A stretch of DNA of 40,850 bases from positions 1 to 40,850 of the forward strand of contig CACBRT010000008.1 in the NCBI GenBank assembly GCA_902541695.1, given 5' to 3'. Positions within the stretch are counted from its first letter, which is position 1. The number at the start of each line of letters is the position of its first letter. Positions 27,873 to 35,368 of this stretch are shown piece after piece. Below the pieces are notes generated by a model. The model had not been told where the DNA came from. It saw only the letters and a program-made list of their open reading frames with translations, and ran no database searches. Both the position numbers and the translations under genes were made by a program. The stretch is from an uncultured Alphaproteobacteria bacterium (GTDB taxonomy: Bacteria; Pseudomonadota; Alphaproteobacteria; Rhodobacterales; Rhodobacteraceae).

Positions 27873-29132
27873 ATGAATAGAGCTTTAACATTTTTAACAG
27901 AATATTCACTATTATTAATTATAGGTGCATTAATTGCTCTATTTTGGGCAAATATAAATTACGAAAGTTACCATCATTTTGTAGAGTTTCCAATTTGGGA
28001 CGGTGGGTTTATAGGTCACGGTCACTATGATGACGAAGGGCATTATCATCGTACACTTACACTACATTATCTAGTTAATGATTTACTTATGGCTTTTTTC
28101 TTTGCTGTTGCTGGTAAAGAAGTATGGGAAGCTGTGGCACTAAAGTCTGGTCCTTTACGAGGTAAAAAAGCACTGACACCACTTGTAGCAACTTCAGGTG
28201 GTATGTTTGGTCCAATTGCTGTTTATTTAGGATTAGCATATTTCATGGGCTCTGACACCTATACTGCAGTTGCAAATGGTTGGGCAATACCAACTGCAAC
28301 AGATATAGCTTTCTCATATTTAGTAGGTAGAATTATATTTGGGGCAGGTCATCCAGCTGTTCGTTTTCTTTTGTTATTAGCAATTGCAGATGATGCAGCA
28401 GGGTTAATAATTTTAGCAATATTCTATCCATCAGGCGAACTACAACCAATTTTTATATTATACGCTGCAATAGCTGCTTTTTTGGTTTTTATTATTGCAA
28501 ATTGGTTGCCTAGAAAGCTAGATGGAGATGATCCAAAAAATCCAGTATCTTCCATGGTCAGAAAAAAATTCTCATTTTGGCCCTACGCTTTAGGTGGAGT
28601 TATAACTTGGTTGTGTTTCCAAGAATCCGGAATTCATCCTGCACTAGGTTTGCTTTTTATGGTGCCAGCTATTCCACATGCTGAGTCTGATTTTGGTTTT
28701 TTTGCAGAAGAGGAAGAACATGAACATGATTTACTTAATGATATTGAACATGGTTTGAAAATACCAGTAGAGTTTATTTTATTTTTCTTTGGTTTAATGA
28801 ACGCAGGAGTTGCTTTTTCTGCAATTGGGGATGCTACCTGGTTAGTTTTGGCAGGTCTCTTCATTGGAAAACCTTTTGGAATTTTCTTTTTTGGATGGTT
28901 AGCTGCTAAACCACTTAAATTTGGGATGCCAGAAGGTATGACATATGCTGATATTTTTGTTTTAGGTATGGTTGCAGCTATTGGATTCACTGTATCTTTA
29001 TTTGTAGCAACGGTTGCTTTTGAACCAGGCTCTGTTCAAGATGCAGCTAAAATGGGTGCTTTACTAAGCTTTTTCGCAGCTGTTATTTCATTATTACTAG
29101 GCAAATTTTTTAAGATTAAGAAAGTTCAGTAA
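27873..29132 (+). CDS. nhaA: Na+/H+ antiporter NhaA
   Basis: NhaA-family antiporter of 419 residues with about twelve transmembrane segments. The transport-site aspartates are Asp173-Asp174 (LLLLAIADDAAG), and the unwound-helix motif IPTATDIAFS holds Asp144. The cytoplasmic loop with DIEHGLKIPVEFILFFFGLMNAG is conserved. It is about 30 residues longer than the E. coli protein, mainly through a histidine-rich stretch at 49-65 (GHGHYDDEGHYHRTLTLH) in the first periplasmic region and an acidic/His loop (AEEEEHEHDLLND). It exports sodium in exchange for protons, consistent with a marine cell. About 100 AT-rich bases precede it, so it probably has its own promoter. Confidence 0.95.
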   Translation: MNRALTFLTEYSLLLIIGALIALFWANINYESYHHFVEFPIWDGGFIGHGHYDDEGHYHRTLTLHYLVNDLLMAFFFAVAGKEVWEAVALKSGPLRGKKALTPLVATSGGMFGPIAVYLGLAYFMGSDTYTAVANGWAIPTATDIAFSYLVGRIIFGAGHPAVRFLLLLAIADDAAGLIILAIFYPSGELQPIFILYAAIAAFLVFIIANWLPRKLDGDDPKNPVSSMVRKKFSFWPYALGGVITWLCFQESGIHPALGLLFMVPAIPHAESDFGFFAEEEEHEHDLLNDIEHGLKIPVEFILFFFGLMNAGVAFSAIGDATWLVLAGLFIGKPFGIFFFGWLAAKPLKFGMPEGMTYADIFVLGMVAAIGFTVSLFVATVAFEPGSVQDAAKMGALLSFFAAVISLLLGKFFKIKKVQ

Positions 29133-29153
29133 ATAAATAGAATTTAATGAGTG

Positions 29154-29189
29154 GAGCCAGTTTAACAGGGGTACTTGTTTAACTGGCTC
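29154..29189 (+). other. Long hairpin downstream of nhaA
   Basis: GAGCCAGTTTAAC (29154-29166) pairs with GTTTAACTGGCTC (29177-29189), 13 positions with a single T-T mismatch and a 10-base loop. No U-run follows directly, so it is not a standard intrinsic terminator. It lies 22 bases after the nhaA stop codon and could protect or end that transcript, or belong to a separate small RNA. Confidence 0.55.
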
Positions 29190-29410
29190 AAGAGGGTTTA
29201 CGTAACCAGATTTACAATAACCTGGACGGGCTTATTAAGGAGCCAACCTAGATAAATGTTTGCAAAAATTGAGCCAACTTTAAGATGCTTTTAAATTTTC
29301 ACTCAATTCTAAAACTATTTTATAATTTTTTTGGTCTATTTTTTGCATTTATAGATTTGATAAAGAGCTGGAAGATTAAAATACTACTTGCTTCACATCT
29401 CCTATCGATC

Positions 29411-29448
29411 GAGCCAGTGAATAAAACCACTGGCTTACCAAATTTTTT
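29411..29448 (+). terminator. Terminator-like hairpin with T-run
   Basis: AGCCAGTG (29412-29419) pairs perfectly with CACTGGCT (29428-29435) around an 8-base A-rich loop, and a run of six T follows at 29443-29448 after a 7-base gap. The gap makes it a weak terminator on paper. It could close a transcript running through the hairpin-rich stretch that begins at 29154. Confidence 0.45.
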
Positions 29449-29492
29449 ACATTATTATTGAGACTACAAAGTATTTAAAATTCAGGTGTGCT

Positions 29493-29630
29493 ATGAAGAA
29501 ATCTCAACTTCCAACCAAAATATGTGTTGTTTGTGATCGCCCTTTTAATTGGAGAAAAAAATGGTCTAAGGTATGGCAAGAAGTTAAATATTGTTCAAAC
29601 GCGTGCAAAAAAAAAAATAAATTAAAATGA
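29493..29630 (+). CDS. DUF2256 small zinc-ribbon-like protein
   Basis: A 45-residue protein with the unmistakable DUF2256 pattern: PTKICVVCDRPFNWRKKW (7-24) and QEVKYCSNACKKK (29-41), giving Cys11, Cys14, Cys34 and Cys38 as likely zinc ligands, and a very basic tail. The function of the family is unknown; it is widespread in marine bacteria and cyanobacteria and is often missed because of its size. The gene has a clear start (ATG after GGTGTGCT) and stop, and it stands alone between two structured non-coding stretches. Confidence 0.85.
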   Translation: MKKSQLPTKICVVCDRPFNWRKKWSKVWQEVKYCSNACKKKNKLK

Positions 29631-29644
29631 TTAGAAGGTGCGCC

Positions 29645-29662
29645 AAAAAGTCCCCACTTTTT
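29645..29662 (+). other. Hairpin after the DUF2256 gene
   Basis: AAAAAGT (29645-29651) pairs with ACTTTTT (29656-29662) around a CCCC loop, 14 bases after the DUF2256 stop codon. The stem is A/T-rich and its own 3' arm supplies five T, so it may act as a weak terminator on either strand. Confidence 0.45.
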
Positions 29663-29740
29663 CCATTGAAATGAAAAGAAATAAATTATAGTTAAATTTC
29701 ATCTAGTATACACCATGTGTATTACTTCCTCCCTATACCT

Positions 29741-29768
29741 GGGCTACACTATAGTAGCCCTTTTTTTT
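29741..29768 (+). terminator. Strong intrinsic terminator
   Basis: GGGCTAC (29741-29747) pairs perfectly with GTAGCCC (29754-29760) around a 6-base loop, followed at once by eight T (29761-29768). This is the clearest rho-independent terminator in the window. It ends whatever is transcribed through 29493-29740, either the DUF2256 mRNA or a short RNA that includes a further stem-loop at about 29704-29725 (AGTATACAC / GTGTATTACT). Confidence 0.82.
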
Positions 29769-29789
29769 AATTTTTTTTACAACAATAAA

Positions 29790-30548
29790 ATGTATTTTCG
29801 GTTTTTTTCTTATAATAATTCTGTATCAGAAAAAATAGTTGCACTTATTTATGGTTTAATTTGTCATATGACCTTTTTGGTAGCTGGGTCATGTATGTTT
29901 TTAGTTTTATATAATGGTTTTTCAGTATCCTTAGGAACATTTAAATATCCGTATAGTATACTCTCAAACCTGATTTTATTAATTCAATTTCCTATATTGC
30001 ATTCTTTTTTACTATCAACTCCTGGTAGAAAAATACTAAGGTTATTTGCTCCAAATAAATTTTCAAAAACCCTAGAAACAACTATTTATGCTTCAATAGC
30101 ATCTTTTCAATTGATTATTCTTTTTCTTTTCTGGACACCAACAGAAATAACAATTTATTCCATAAATTATCCGTACAGTTTGATTAATACAATTTTGTAT
30201 TGTTTTAGTTGGATACTACTAAGTATTTCATCCATTCAAGCTGGTTATAAGGTCCAAACTGGTTCTTTAGGATGGACATCTATGTACCTGTCAAAAAAAC
30301 CAGAATTTCCTAATTTACCAGTTAAAGGTTTATTTAAATTAACAAGGCAACCAATATACCTTTCATTTTGTCTTATATTATGGACACCACCACTTATGAC
30401 TTTAGATTTATTTATAGTTGCAATTTTTTACAGTATCTATTGTTATACTGCTCCAAGATTTAAAGAAAAAAGATTTAAAAAAATTTATGGTAATTCGTTT
30501 TTAAAGTATAAACAAAACACTCCCTATTTTTTTCCAAGAATATTTTAA
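29790..30548 (+). CDS. Isoprenylcysteine methyltransferase-like membrane protein
   Basis: A 252-residue polytopic membrane protein (about six hydrophobic segments). The C-terminal part, GLFKLTRQPIYLSFCLILW followed by RFKEKRFKKIYGNSFLKYKQNTPYFFP, is the SAM-binding signature of the ICMT/PEMT-type integral membrane methyltransferases (R-x-P-x-Y, then E/K-R-x-x-x-x-x-G-x-x-Y). The substrate is unknown; many bacterial members lack any isoprenylated target. The ATG at 29790 is chosen because the longer in-frame reading from 29715 would begin inside the intrinsic terminator. The transcript must therefore start after 29768, leaving almost no leader, or come from readthrough. Confidence 0.72.
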   Translation: MYFRFFSYNNSVSEKIVALIYGLICHMTFLVAGSCMFLVLYNGFSVSLGTFKYPYSILSNLILLIQFPILHSFLLSTPGRKILRLFAPNKFSKTLETTIYASIASFQLIILFLFWTPTEITIYSINYPYSLINTILYCFSWILLSISSIQAGYKVQTGSLGWTSMYLSKKPEFPNLPVKGLFKLTRQPIYLSFCLILWTPPLMTLDLFIVAIFYSIYCYTAPRFKEKRFKKIYGNSFLKYKQNTPYFFPRIF

Positions 30549-30712
30549 TACTTAAAAATAACATGAAATACCCCTAAACTATTATGTCATAAATAAATAC
30601 CAAAATTTAAAGCATTATTCTGAGTAGTTTAATTTTTATCTCAAATAAACGTTATTAGTAACTATATAAAAAACACAAAAATACTTAATCAATATTAAAG
30701 ATCAATTGTAAT

Positions 30713-31225
30713 TTAGAAGCCTTGTTCTTTTATGCATTCTTCTAATTTGTTTAGAGAGGCTGCAGATCCCATAAGAGAAAAGCTATCTATAATTTTCCTA
30801 TCTTCGTTTAAATGAAAAAGTTCTTGTCCTTCACGAATTTCGCGGATTAACGAATTAAAAGTTTTTTTTGATCCACTATTAAGGTCCATAATTAGCCACC
30901 CAGAATCCAGATAAGGACTTTCACTATACCAACTAGAAAGGTCATCAACAGCAAATTCAAAAATTTTAAGTGTACTATTTACGTCTGAGTCGTCATAATA
31001 AATTGCTAATTCGTCAACTTCAGAATTTACATATATTTGTAATTCTTTATTTCCTTTACCGTTTCGGGCCACACAAGCTGTGCTCCTATTATCATATCTT
31101 AATAAAACTACTTCCCAATCTTTTTGTTTAAAAAGTACCTTTTCATCAAAAATCTCTGATGCAAAAATAAAATTATTAGCATTAAAAAAAATTGGTATTA
31201 AAAATAAGATTTTAAAGAAGTTCAT
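30713..31225 (-). CDS. Secreted protein of unknown function
   Basis: A 170-residue exported protein: signal peptide 1-23 (MNFFKILFLIPIFFNANNFIFA) and a mature domain with two cysteines, one in RSTACVARN and one in LEECIKEQ, which may form a disulfide. The closing pattern SFSLMGSAASLNKLEECI resembles the end of IalB-like and related alphaproteobacterial periplasmic proteins, but this is a weak likeness and I do not assign a family. The gene next to it on the same strand (31282) also encodes a small exported protein with two cysteines, 56 bases upstream, so the two may be co-transcribed. Confidence 0.6.
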   Translation of the reverse strand: MNFFKILFLIPIFFNANNFIFASEIFDEKVLFKQKDWEVVLLRYDNRSTACVARNGKGNKELQIYVNSEVDELAIYYDDSDVNSTLKIFEFAVDDLSSWYSESPYLDSGWLIMDLNSGSKKTFNSLIREIREGQELFHLNEDRKIIDSFSLMGSAASLNKLEECIKEQGF

Positions 31226-31281
31226 CCTATACTCCGTATTAATAAACTTGAGATTTTATGTTCGAGAAATTAAATTATAAC

Positions 31282-31539
31282 TCATTTTTCATCTTTAGTA
31301 CCAGCACAATTTACTATTAAATAATCTGGACGAGGATAACTTTCTATTTTTTTTACTGCAGGAATTAAAAAGCATGCGTGAATTTCTTTCCTATATTGCA
31401 TATAAAAAGTTCCGGAGTCATCCACATGTAATAATTTTCCTTTACCCATTATCTCGGAAGAATATTTAGATGAATAAGTTTCTGAATAAACTGGCGTTTG
31501 TGGGTATATAAACAATAATGCAAGTATAATTTTTTTCAT
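31282..31539 (-). CDS. Small secreted protein of unknown function
   Basis: An 85-residue exported protein with a signal peptide (1-19, KKIILALLFIYPQTPVYS) and a short mature region that includes Cys residues in HACFLIP and IVNCAGT. No family recognised. The signal peptide, stop-to-start spacing and same orientation link it with the secreted protein downstream at 30713. The 279 bases upstream, to the next gene at 31819, are AT-rich and show nothing distinct. Confidence 0.5.
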   Translation of the reverse strand: MKKIILALLFIYPQTPVYSETYSSKYSSEIMGKGKLLHVDDSGTFYMQYRKEIHACFLIPAVKKIESYPRPDYLIVNCAGTKDEK

Positions 31540-31818
31540 TGAATCAACCTGTTTTTTAACAAATATTAGTAATATTTATAACTATCATAAATCTATATTT
31601 AAATTAAAAAAATATATACTTTTTGATTTCGTAAGCTATAGCAATTGTTAATTATAAACAGATACAGAAAATCGTATGATATTTAAATTAATAAATTGTA
31701 GGACCTATAAATTGCGTGTAGTAATTAATTTGCATTAGTTCTTATTTTGATAACAAAAAATTATTTACATAAATCTATATTTTTGTAATCTTAATTCTAA
31801 TAATATTTGTGAATTAAT

Positions 31819-32274
31819 ATGGTACCATTACTTACATTAAATGCTTTAAGTTCTGGATTGGGTCATCTAGGTGTCGCTTTTGAAAATAATCATATCCGAC
31901 ATGTTGATACATACGGAGCCTTAGTTAATGATTGTAAAACAAACATCACGTGTTTTGTTCGATCTTCAGAAAGTAAAGATGTTTTAAATATTCTAAAAAA
32001 ATTTCCTAAAGTAAGTTACTATGTAGGTATGATAAGTCATGAAGCATACAATTTTAAGGGTGTATTTAATGAAGTATTTAATTTAGATACTGATGCTTTA
32101 AGCTTATCAGAGAATTATAGAAATAAATTAATTGATGCTTTATCAAGTGTTGGGTTAGATAGAGAAGCTGTTGAAAATAAATTCAAGGAACCTCCTGATT
32201 TAGGTATTAATTTTATGGTTAATAAAGTTTTTATACAAACTCCAGGACCTGAAGCTGGAAACATTATAGAATAG
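31819..32274 (+). CDS. PPOX-like flavin split-barrel protein (probable)
   Basis: A 151-residue cytosolic protein. The middle, ILKKFPKVSYYVGMISHEAYNFKGVFNEV, has the shape of the split-barrel flavin fold of pyridoxamine-5'-phosphate-oxidase relatives (N-x-x-x-x-P-x-V then T/A-Y-x-x-x-x-x-G), and the tail FIQTPGPEAGN resembles the end of one alphaproteobacterial subgroup. I judge this likely rather than proven. It precedes another PPOX-family gene by 12 bases and a GAF-adenylate cyclase after that, all on the same strand, which suggests a shared signalling role. Flavin, heme or F420 binding is untested. Confidence 0.5.
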   Translation: MVPLLTLNALSSGLGHLGVAFENNHIRHVDTYGALVNDCKTNITCFVRSSESKDVLNILKKFPKVSYYVGMISHEAYNFKGVFNEVFNLDTDALSLSENYRNKLIDALSSVGLDREAVENKFKEPPDLGINFMVNKVFIQTPGPEAGNIIE

Positions 32275-32286
32275 GAATTTTAAAAA

Positions 32287-32670
32287 ATGATAAAAGATAA
32301 TCATTTACCAGCAATGCAAGGAATGTTTCCAAGTTGGATCACAAGCTGTTCTAATGATGGTGAACCTAACACAACAGTTATTTCTCAGATATGGTATGTT
32401 GATGAAAATCACGTGGCTCTGTCTTTCCAATTTTTTAATAAAACTAAAAAAAATATATCAGAAAATCCATTTGCCTATGCCACAATTACTGACCCTTCTA
32501 ACATGAAACAATATAACCTAGAGCTTCAATTTGACCATTCAGAAACAGAGGGTGATTTATTTGATGAGATGGATATGAAGTTACAAGCAATTGCTTCTAT
32601 GACTGGAATGGAAGGCATTTTTGAATTGCAAGCTGCTGATGTATATAAAGTTCTATCGATTAGCAATTAA
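32287..32670 (+). CDS. Pyridoxamine 5'-phosphate oxidase-family FMN-binding protein
   Basis: A 127-residue single-domain split-barrel protein. It shows the family pattern: FPSWITSCSNDGEPNTTVIS (strands 1-2), VDENHVALSFQFFNKTKKNISENPFAYATI (phosphate-contacting K-T-x-x-N and the N-P step) and an LELQFDHSETEGDLFDEM section. Short members like this bind FMN or related cofactors but usually lack PdxH activity. AGGA lies nine bases upstream of the ATG. It sits between a probable relative and the GAF-cyclase gene (60 bases downstream), making a sensor or redox-related function for the group plausible. Confidence 0.75.
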   Translation: MIKDNHLPAMQGMFPSWITSCSNDGEPNTTVISQIWYVDENHVALSFQFFNKTKKNISENPFAYATITDPSNMKQYNLELQFDHSETEGDLFDEMDMKLQAIASMTGMEGIFELQAADVYKVLSISN

Positions 32671-32730
32671 ACTATTTAAAAAAATAATTTTTATTTAAAT
32701 AAGTTTAGTCAAAAGGTAAGAATTGTTTTT

Positions 32731-34233
32731 ATGGATACCCCTATTAAAAAAGAAGATTTCGAAAATTTAAAAAATATCTTGGAAAGAAAAACCAAGGATT
32801 TTGAAATTATTAAGCAGATTTCTTCACAAATCAACAAAACATTAGATGTTAATCTAATTGCTTCAGCCATGTTAAACGCAATGGATGAGTTTTTTGGATT
32901 TAAACACTCAATGATATTACTAATCGATGAAAAAATGGAAAAATTAAATGTATTAGCAACACACGGTTACGAAATTGAAGGTATTGGAGCTAGTGTGAAA
33001 TTAGGTGTTGGTGTAATAGGAATAGTAGCAAAAAAGAAAAAAATGATGAGAATGGCTAACTTAGGAATGCAACGAAGTTATATGAAGGCCATAAAAAATC
33101 AGATAAGCTCTGATGAAAAAAAAAATTTGAGTGATGAGGTCGAATTACCAGGTTTAAAAAACGTTGAAAGTCAGGTTGCTATCCCAATGCTTTTTAATAA
33201 TGACCTAATAGGTGTTTTATCTGTTGAAAGTAAAAAGGTAAATATTTTTGATAATTCTGATGAGCTTTTAATAGGAATTTTAGCCAATCAAACTGCAAAC
33301 GCACTTCAAAATGCAAAACTTTATCAATTAGAACAGAAGAGAAAATTAGAGCTCAATCAAGCACTCTCAAAACTAGCAATACTTAATACCACTCTAGAAA
33401 AAAAAGTTGAAGAAAGAACAAAAGAACTTGTAGAACTTTCAAAAAAATTAGCAAAATATTTTTCACCACAAGTTTATCAATCAATTTTTTCTGGTGAATT
33501 GGATGTAAAAATTCAAACACAAAGAAAGCCATTAACGGTGTTTTTTTCAGATCTTGAAGGATTTACTGAATTAACTGAGAGACTTGAACCTGAAGTTTTA
33601 ACAGAAATTCTCACCCAATATTTAACAGAAATGTCAAAGATAGCTATCAAATGGGGTGGAACAATTGATAAATTTATTGGTGATGCATTACTTGTTTTCT
33701 TTGGTGATCCTAACTCTAATGGAAACAAAAAAGATGCAGTAGCATGTGTTTCTATGGCTATTGAAATGCTTAAAAAGCTAAAAAAATTGAGAAAATTTTG
33801 GAGGGATAAAGGAATTTCCAAACCCTTGAATGCAAGAATTGGTATTCATACAGGAGTTTGTACGGTAGGTAATTTTGGTTCAGAAGACAGATTAGATTAT
33901 ACTATTATTGGAAATGGAGTAAATCTTGCTTCAAGAATTGAGACAAGTGCAGAACCTAATAAAATCTTATTATCAGAAGATACTTATCTTTTGATTAAAG
34001 AAGAAGTAGTTTGTTTAAAAAAACAAAAAATTTCAGTCAAAGGTATATCTTATCCAGTACAAACTTATGAGGTGTTAGGATATGTAGATGAAATCTCTAA
34101 AAATAGTCTTATTATTGAAAAAAGTATTCCGGGTCTTTCTTTATCATTAGATAAATCTGAAATTCAAGATAACCAGACTGCTATAAATTTAATACAAGAC
34201 GCTTTAAAATCTCTCAGATCTAAAAAGAGTTAA
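32731..34233 (+). CDS. GAF-domain class III adenylate cyclase
   Basis: A 500-residue cytosolic signalling enzyme: a GAF domain (about 35-195, with GVGVIGIVAKKKKMMRMAN and SQVAIPMLFNNDLIGVLSVES), a coiled-coil signalling helix (about 200-240), the LAKYFSPQ linker and a cyclase domain (about 265-450). Metal aspartates are Asp274 and Asp318; Lys314 and Thr391 mark ATP specificity; Asn398 and Arg402 complete the site, so it should be active. A GAF ligand cannot be named; the conserved tyrosines or cysteines of known chromophore-binding GAF domains are not evident. It is a paralogue of the cyclase at 5774 and likely the output of the operon with the two flavin-fold proteins. Confidence 0.88.
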   Translation: MDTPIKKEDFENLKNILERKTKDFEIIKQISSQINKTLDVNLIASAMLNAMDEFFGFKHSMILLIDEKMEKLNVLATHGYEIEGIGASVKLGVGVIGIVAKKKKMMRMANLGMQRSYMKAIKNQISSDEKKNLSDEVELPGLKNVESQVAIPMLFNNDLIGVLSVESKKVNIFDNSDELLIGILANQTANALQNAKLYQLEQKRKLELNQALSKLAILNTTLEKKVEERTKELVELSKKLAKYFSPQVYQSIFSGELDVKIQTQRKPLTVFFSDLEGFTELTERLEPEVLTEILTQYLTEMSKIAIKWGGTIDKFIGDALLVFFGDPNSNGNKKDAVACVSMAIEMLKKLKKLRKFWRDKGISKPLNARIGIHTGVCTVGNFGSEDRLDYTIIGNGVNLASRIETSAEPNKILLSEDTYLLIKEEVVCLKKQKISVKGISYPVQTYEVLGYVDEISKNSLIIEKSIPGLSLSLDKSEIQDNQTAINLIQDALKSLRSKKS

Positions 34234-34256
34234 AATTTGATCTAACTTTAATTTAT

Positions 34257-35138
34257 TTAATTACGAGAAAAAAAATTGGACATAAGCTCAGCAATTTCCA
34301 CAGGAATTTCTTCTGCCATATAATGTGAGGTATTGAGAGCTTTACCCTCAACTTTTTTGGCTCGATTACGCCAAAGGCTCATTCCATTAAAACACGTTTC
34401 TATTACTCCTTTTTTTGCCCAAAGCGTAAGTATAGGCATTTCAAGTTTTTTACCAAAATCTTCATTATCATGTTCAATGTCAATGCTAGCAGCAGCACGA
34501 TAGTCTTCACAGCTTGCGTGTATCATGTCTGGATCTGCAAAGGCATTCAAATATTCAGTAAGAGCTTTAGATGAAAATGGGATTTTTTCTTTTGATTGAT
34601 TTATACATTTCTGCATCCAAAACATTTTAGGATCTGCTCCAATTATTTTTTCTGGAAATGGGCTTGGTAAAGTTAGAAAAAACCAATGCCAATATCTAAT
34701 TGCAAATTCTGTGTTGGTGTTAGCATACATTTCACGTGTAGGTGCTATATCGAGTAAGGTCATAGCTTTAACACAATTAGGATGATCTAAGCCCATCCTA
34801 TGTGCAACCCGTGCTCCTCGATCATGAGCTCCAACCAAAAATCTTTCATGTCCTAAACGCCGCATAATTGCTACAATATCATTAGCCATAACGCGTTTTG
34901 AATAAGGCTTATGTAAGGAATCCGAAGCTGGTTTGTCTGATTGTCCATATCCTCGTAAATCTGGACAAATAACTTGATAGGATTGTGCCAATATTGGTGC
35001 CACACCATGCCACATAGCAGATGTTTGTGGATAACCATGAAGGAGTACAATAGATGGTGCATTTCTGGGACCAGCACGTCGAACAAACAAAGTTGCGCCG
35101 TCACCTTCGATTTTTTCACTAATAAAGTTCTCAAACAT
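34257..35138 (-). CDS. Fluoroacetate/haloacetate dehalogenase-like alpha/beta hydrolase
   Basis: A 293-residue alpha/beta hydrolase with the full residue set of the fluoroacetate dehalogenase family: nucleophile Asp106 with Arg107 and Arg110 (HDRGARVAHR), acid Asp130, halide-pocket His151-Trp152 (YWHWFFL) and Tyr213 (EDYRAAA), and base His272 (NTSHYMAEE). The oxyanion HGYPQTS motif is at 34-40. The family hydrolyses haloacetates to glycolate by a covalent ester; an epoxide hydrolase would need a different cap pattern. AAGGAG lies six bases before the ATG. It is less AT-rich than the neighbouring cyclase gene and is divergent from a TRAP transporter of similar composition. Confidence 0.82.
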   Translation of the reverse strand: MFENFISEKIEGDGATLFVRRAGPRNAPSIVLLHGYPQTSAMWHGVAPILAQSYQVICPDLRGYGQSDKPASDSLHKPYSKRVMANDIVAIMRRLGHERFLVGAHDRGARVAHRMGLDHPNCVKAMTLLDIAPTREMYANTNTEFAIRYWHWFFLTLPSPFPEKIIGADPKMFWMQKCINQSKEKIPFSSKALTEYLNAFADPDMIHASCEDYRAAASIDIEHDNEDFGKKLEMPILTLWAKKGVIETCFNGMSLWRNRAKKVEGKALNTSHYMAEEIPVEIAELMSNFFSRN

Positions 35139-35368
35139 TTTATTCTCCTTAAGGATACTATGTTTAATTTTATATTTCAGATTGAAATTAAATATTTAAC
35201 CTTAAAAAATAAACAATTTTACGACTAATTGTTTCATCAACCCCCTGTTTTTTTTGTTGGCACTAGACTCATACCTATATTTGTGAAATCTATTTTATAA
35301 TAATCACTAATAATTTGAATTTTAATTAATTTAAAAACGTTACAAAAAAAAAGAAAAAGGAGTACATA
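35139..35368. promoter_or_regulatory. Shared divergent upstream region of the dehalogenase-like gene and dctP
   Basis: The 230 bases between the two divergent genes must hold both promoters. Each gene has an AAGGAG Shine-Dalgarno six bases before its ATG (35145-35150 on the minus strand and 35356-35362 on the plus strand), stronger than most in the window. TATAAT at about 35294-35299 faces dctP but lacks a well-placed -35 box. A TTGGCAC at 35257 has no matching sigma-54 -12 element. Confidence 0.4.

Larger units (their letters stand above)
29133..29492. other. 360-base gap with hairpins and repeated AGCCA motifs
   Basis: No convincing gene is seen here apart from structure. AGCCA occurs four times (29155-29159 region, 29240s, 29272s and 29412-29416), twice as one arm of a hairpin with its complement TGGCT. 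The first 130 bases are much less AT-rich than the following 150. No known ncRNA family could be recognised by eye. The stretch between about 29280 and 29400 is featureless AT-rich sequence. Confidence 0.5.

Noticed and set aside
29150-29250. Minus-strand reading through the first hairpin resembling a short peptide
   Set aside because: It has no start codon or ribosome-binding site in a sensible place, matches nothing I recognise, and the hairpin symmetry explains the base pattern better.
34871-35228. Additional reading frames opposite and over the dehalogenase-like gene
   Set aside because: They are overlaps of a gene with all catalytic residues intact, have no recognisable protein content and lack ribosome-binding sites.
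35251-35280. TTGGCAC upstream of dctP as a sigma-54 promoter -24 element
   Set aside because: The matching -12 element (TTGC at the right spacing) is absent; the sequence there reads TCAT.
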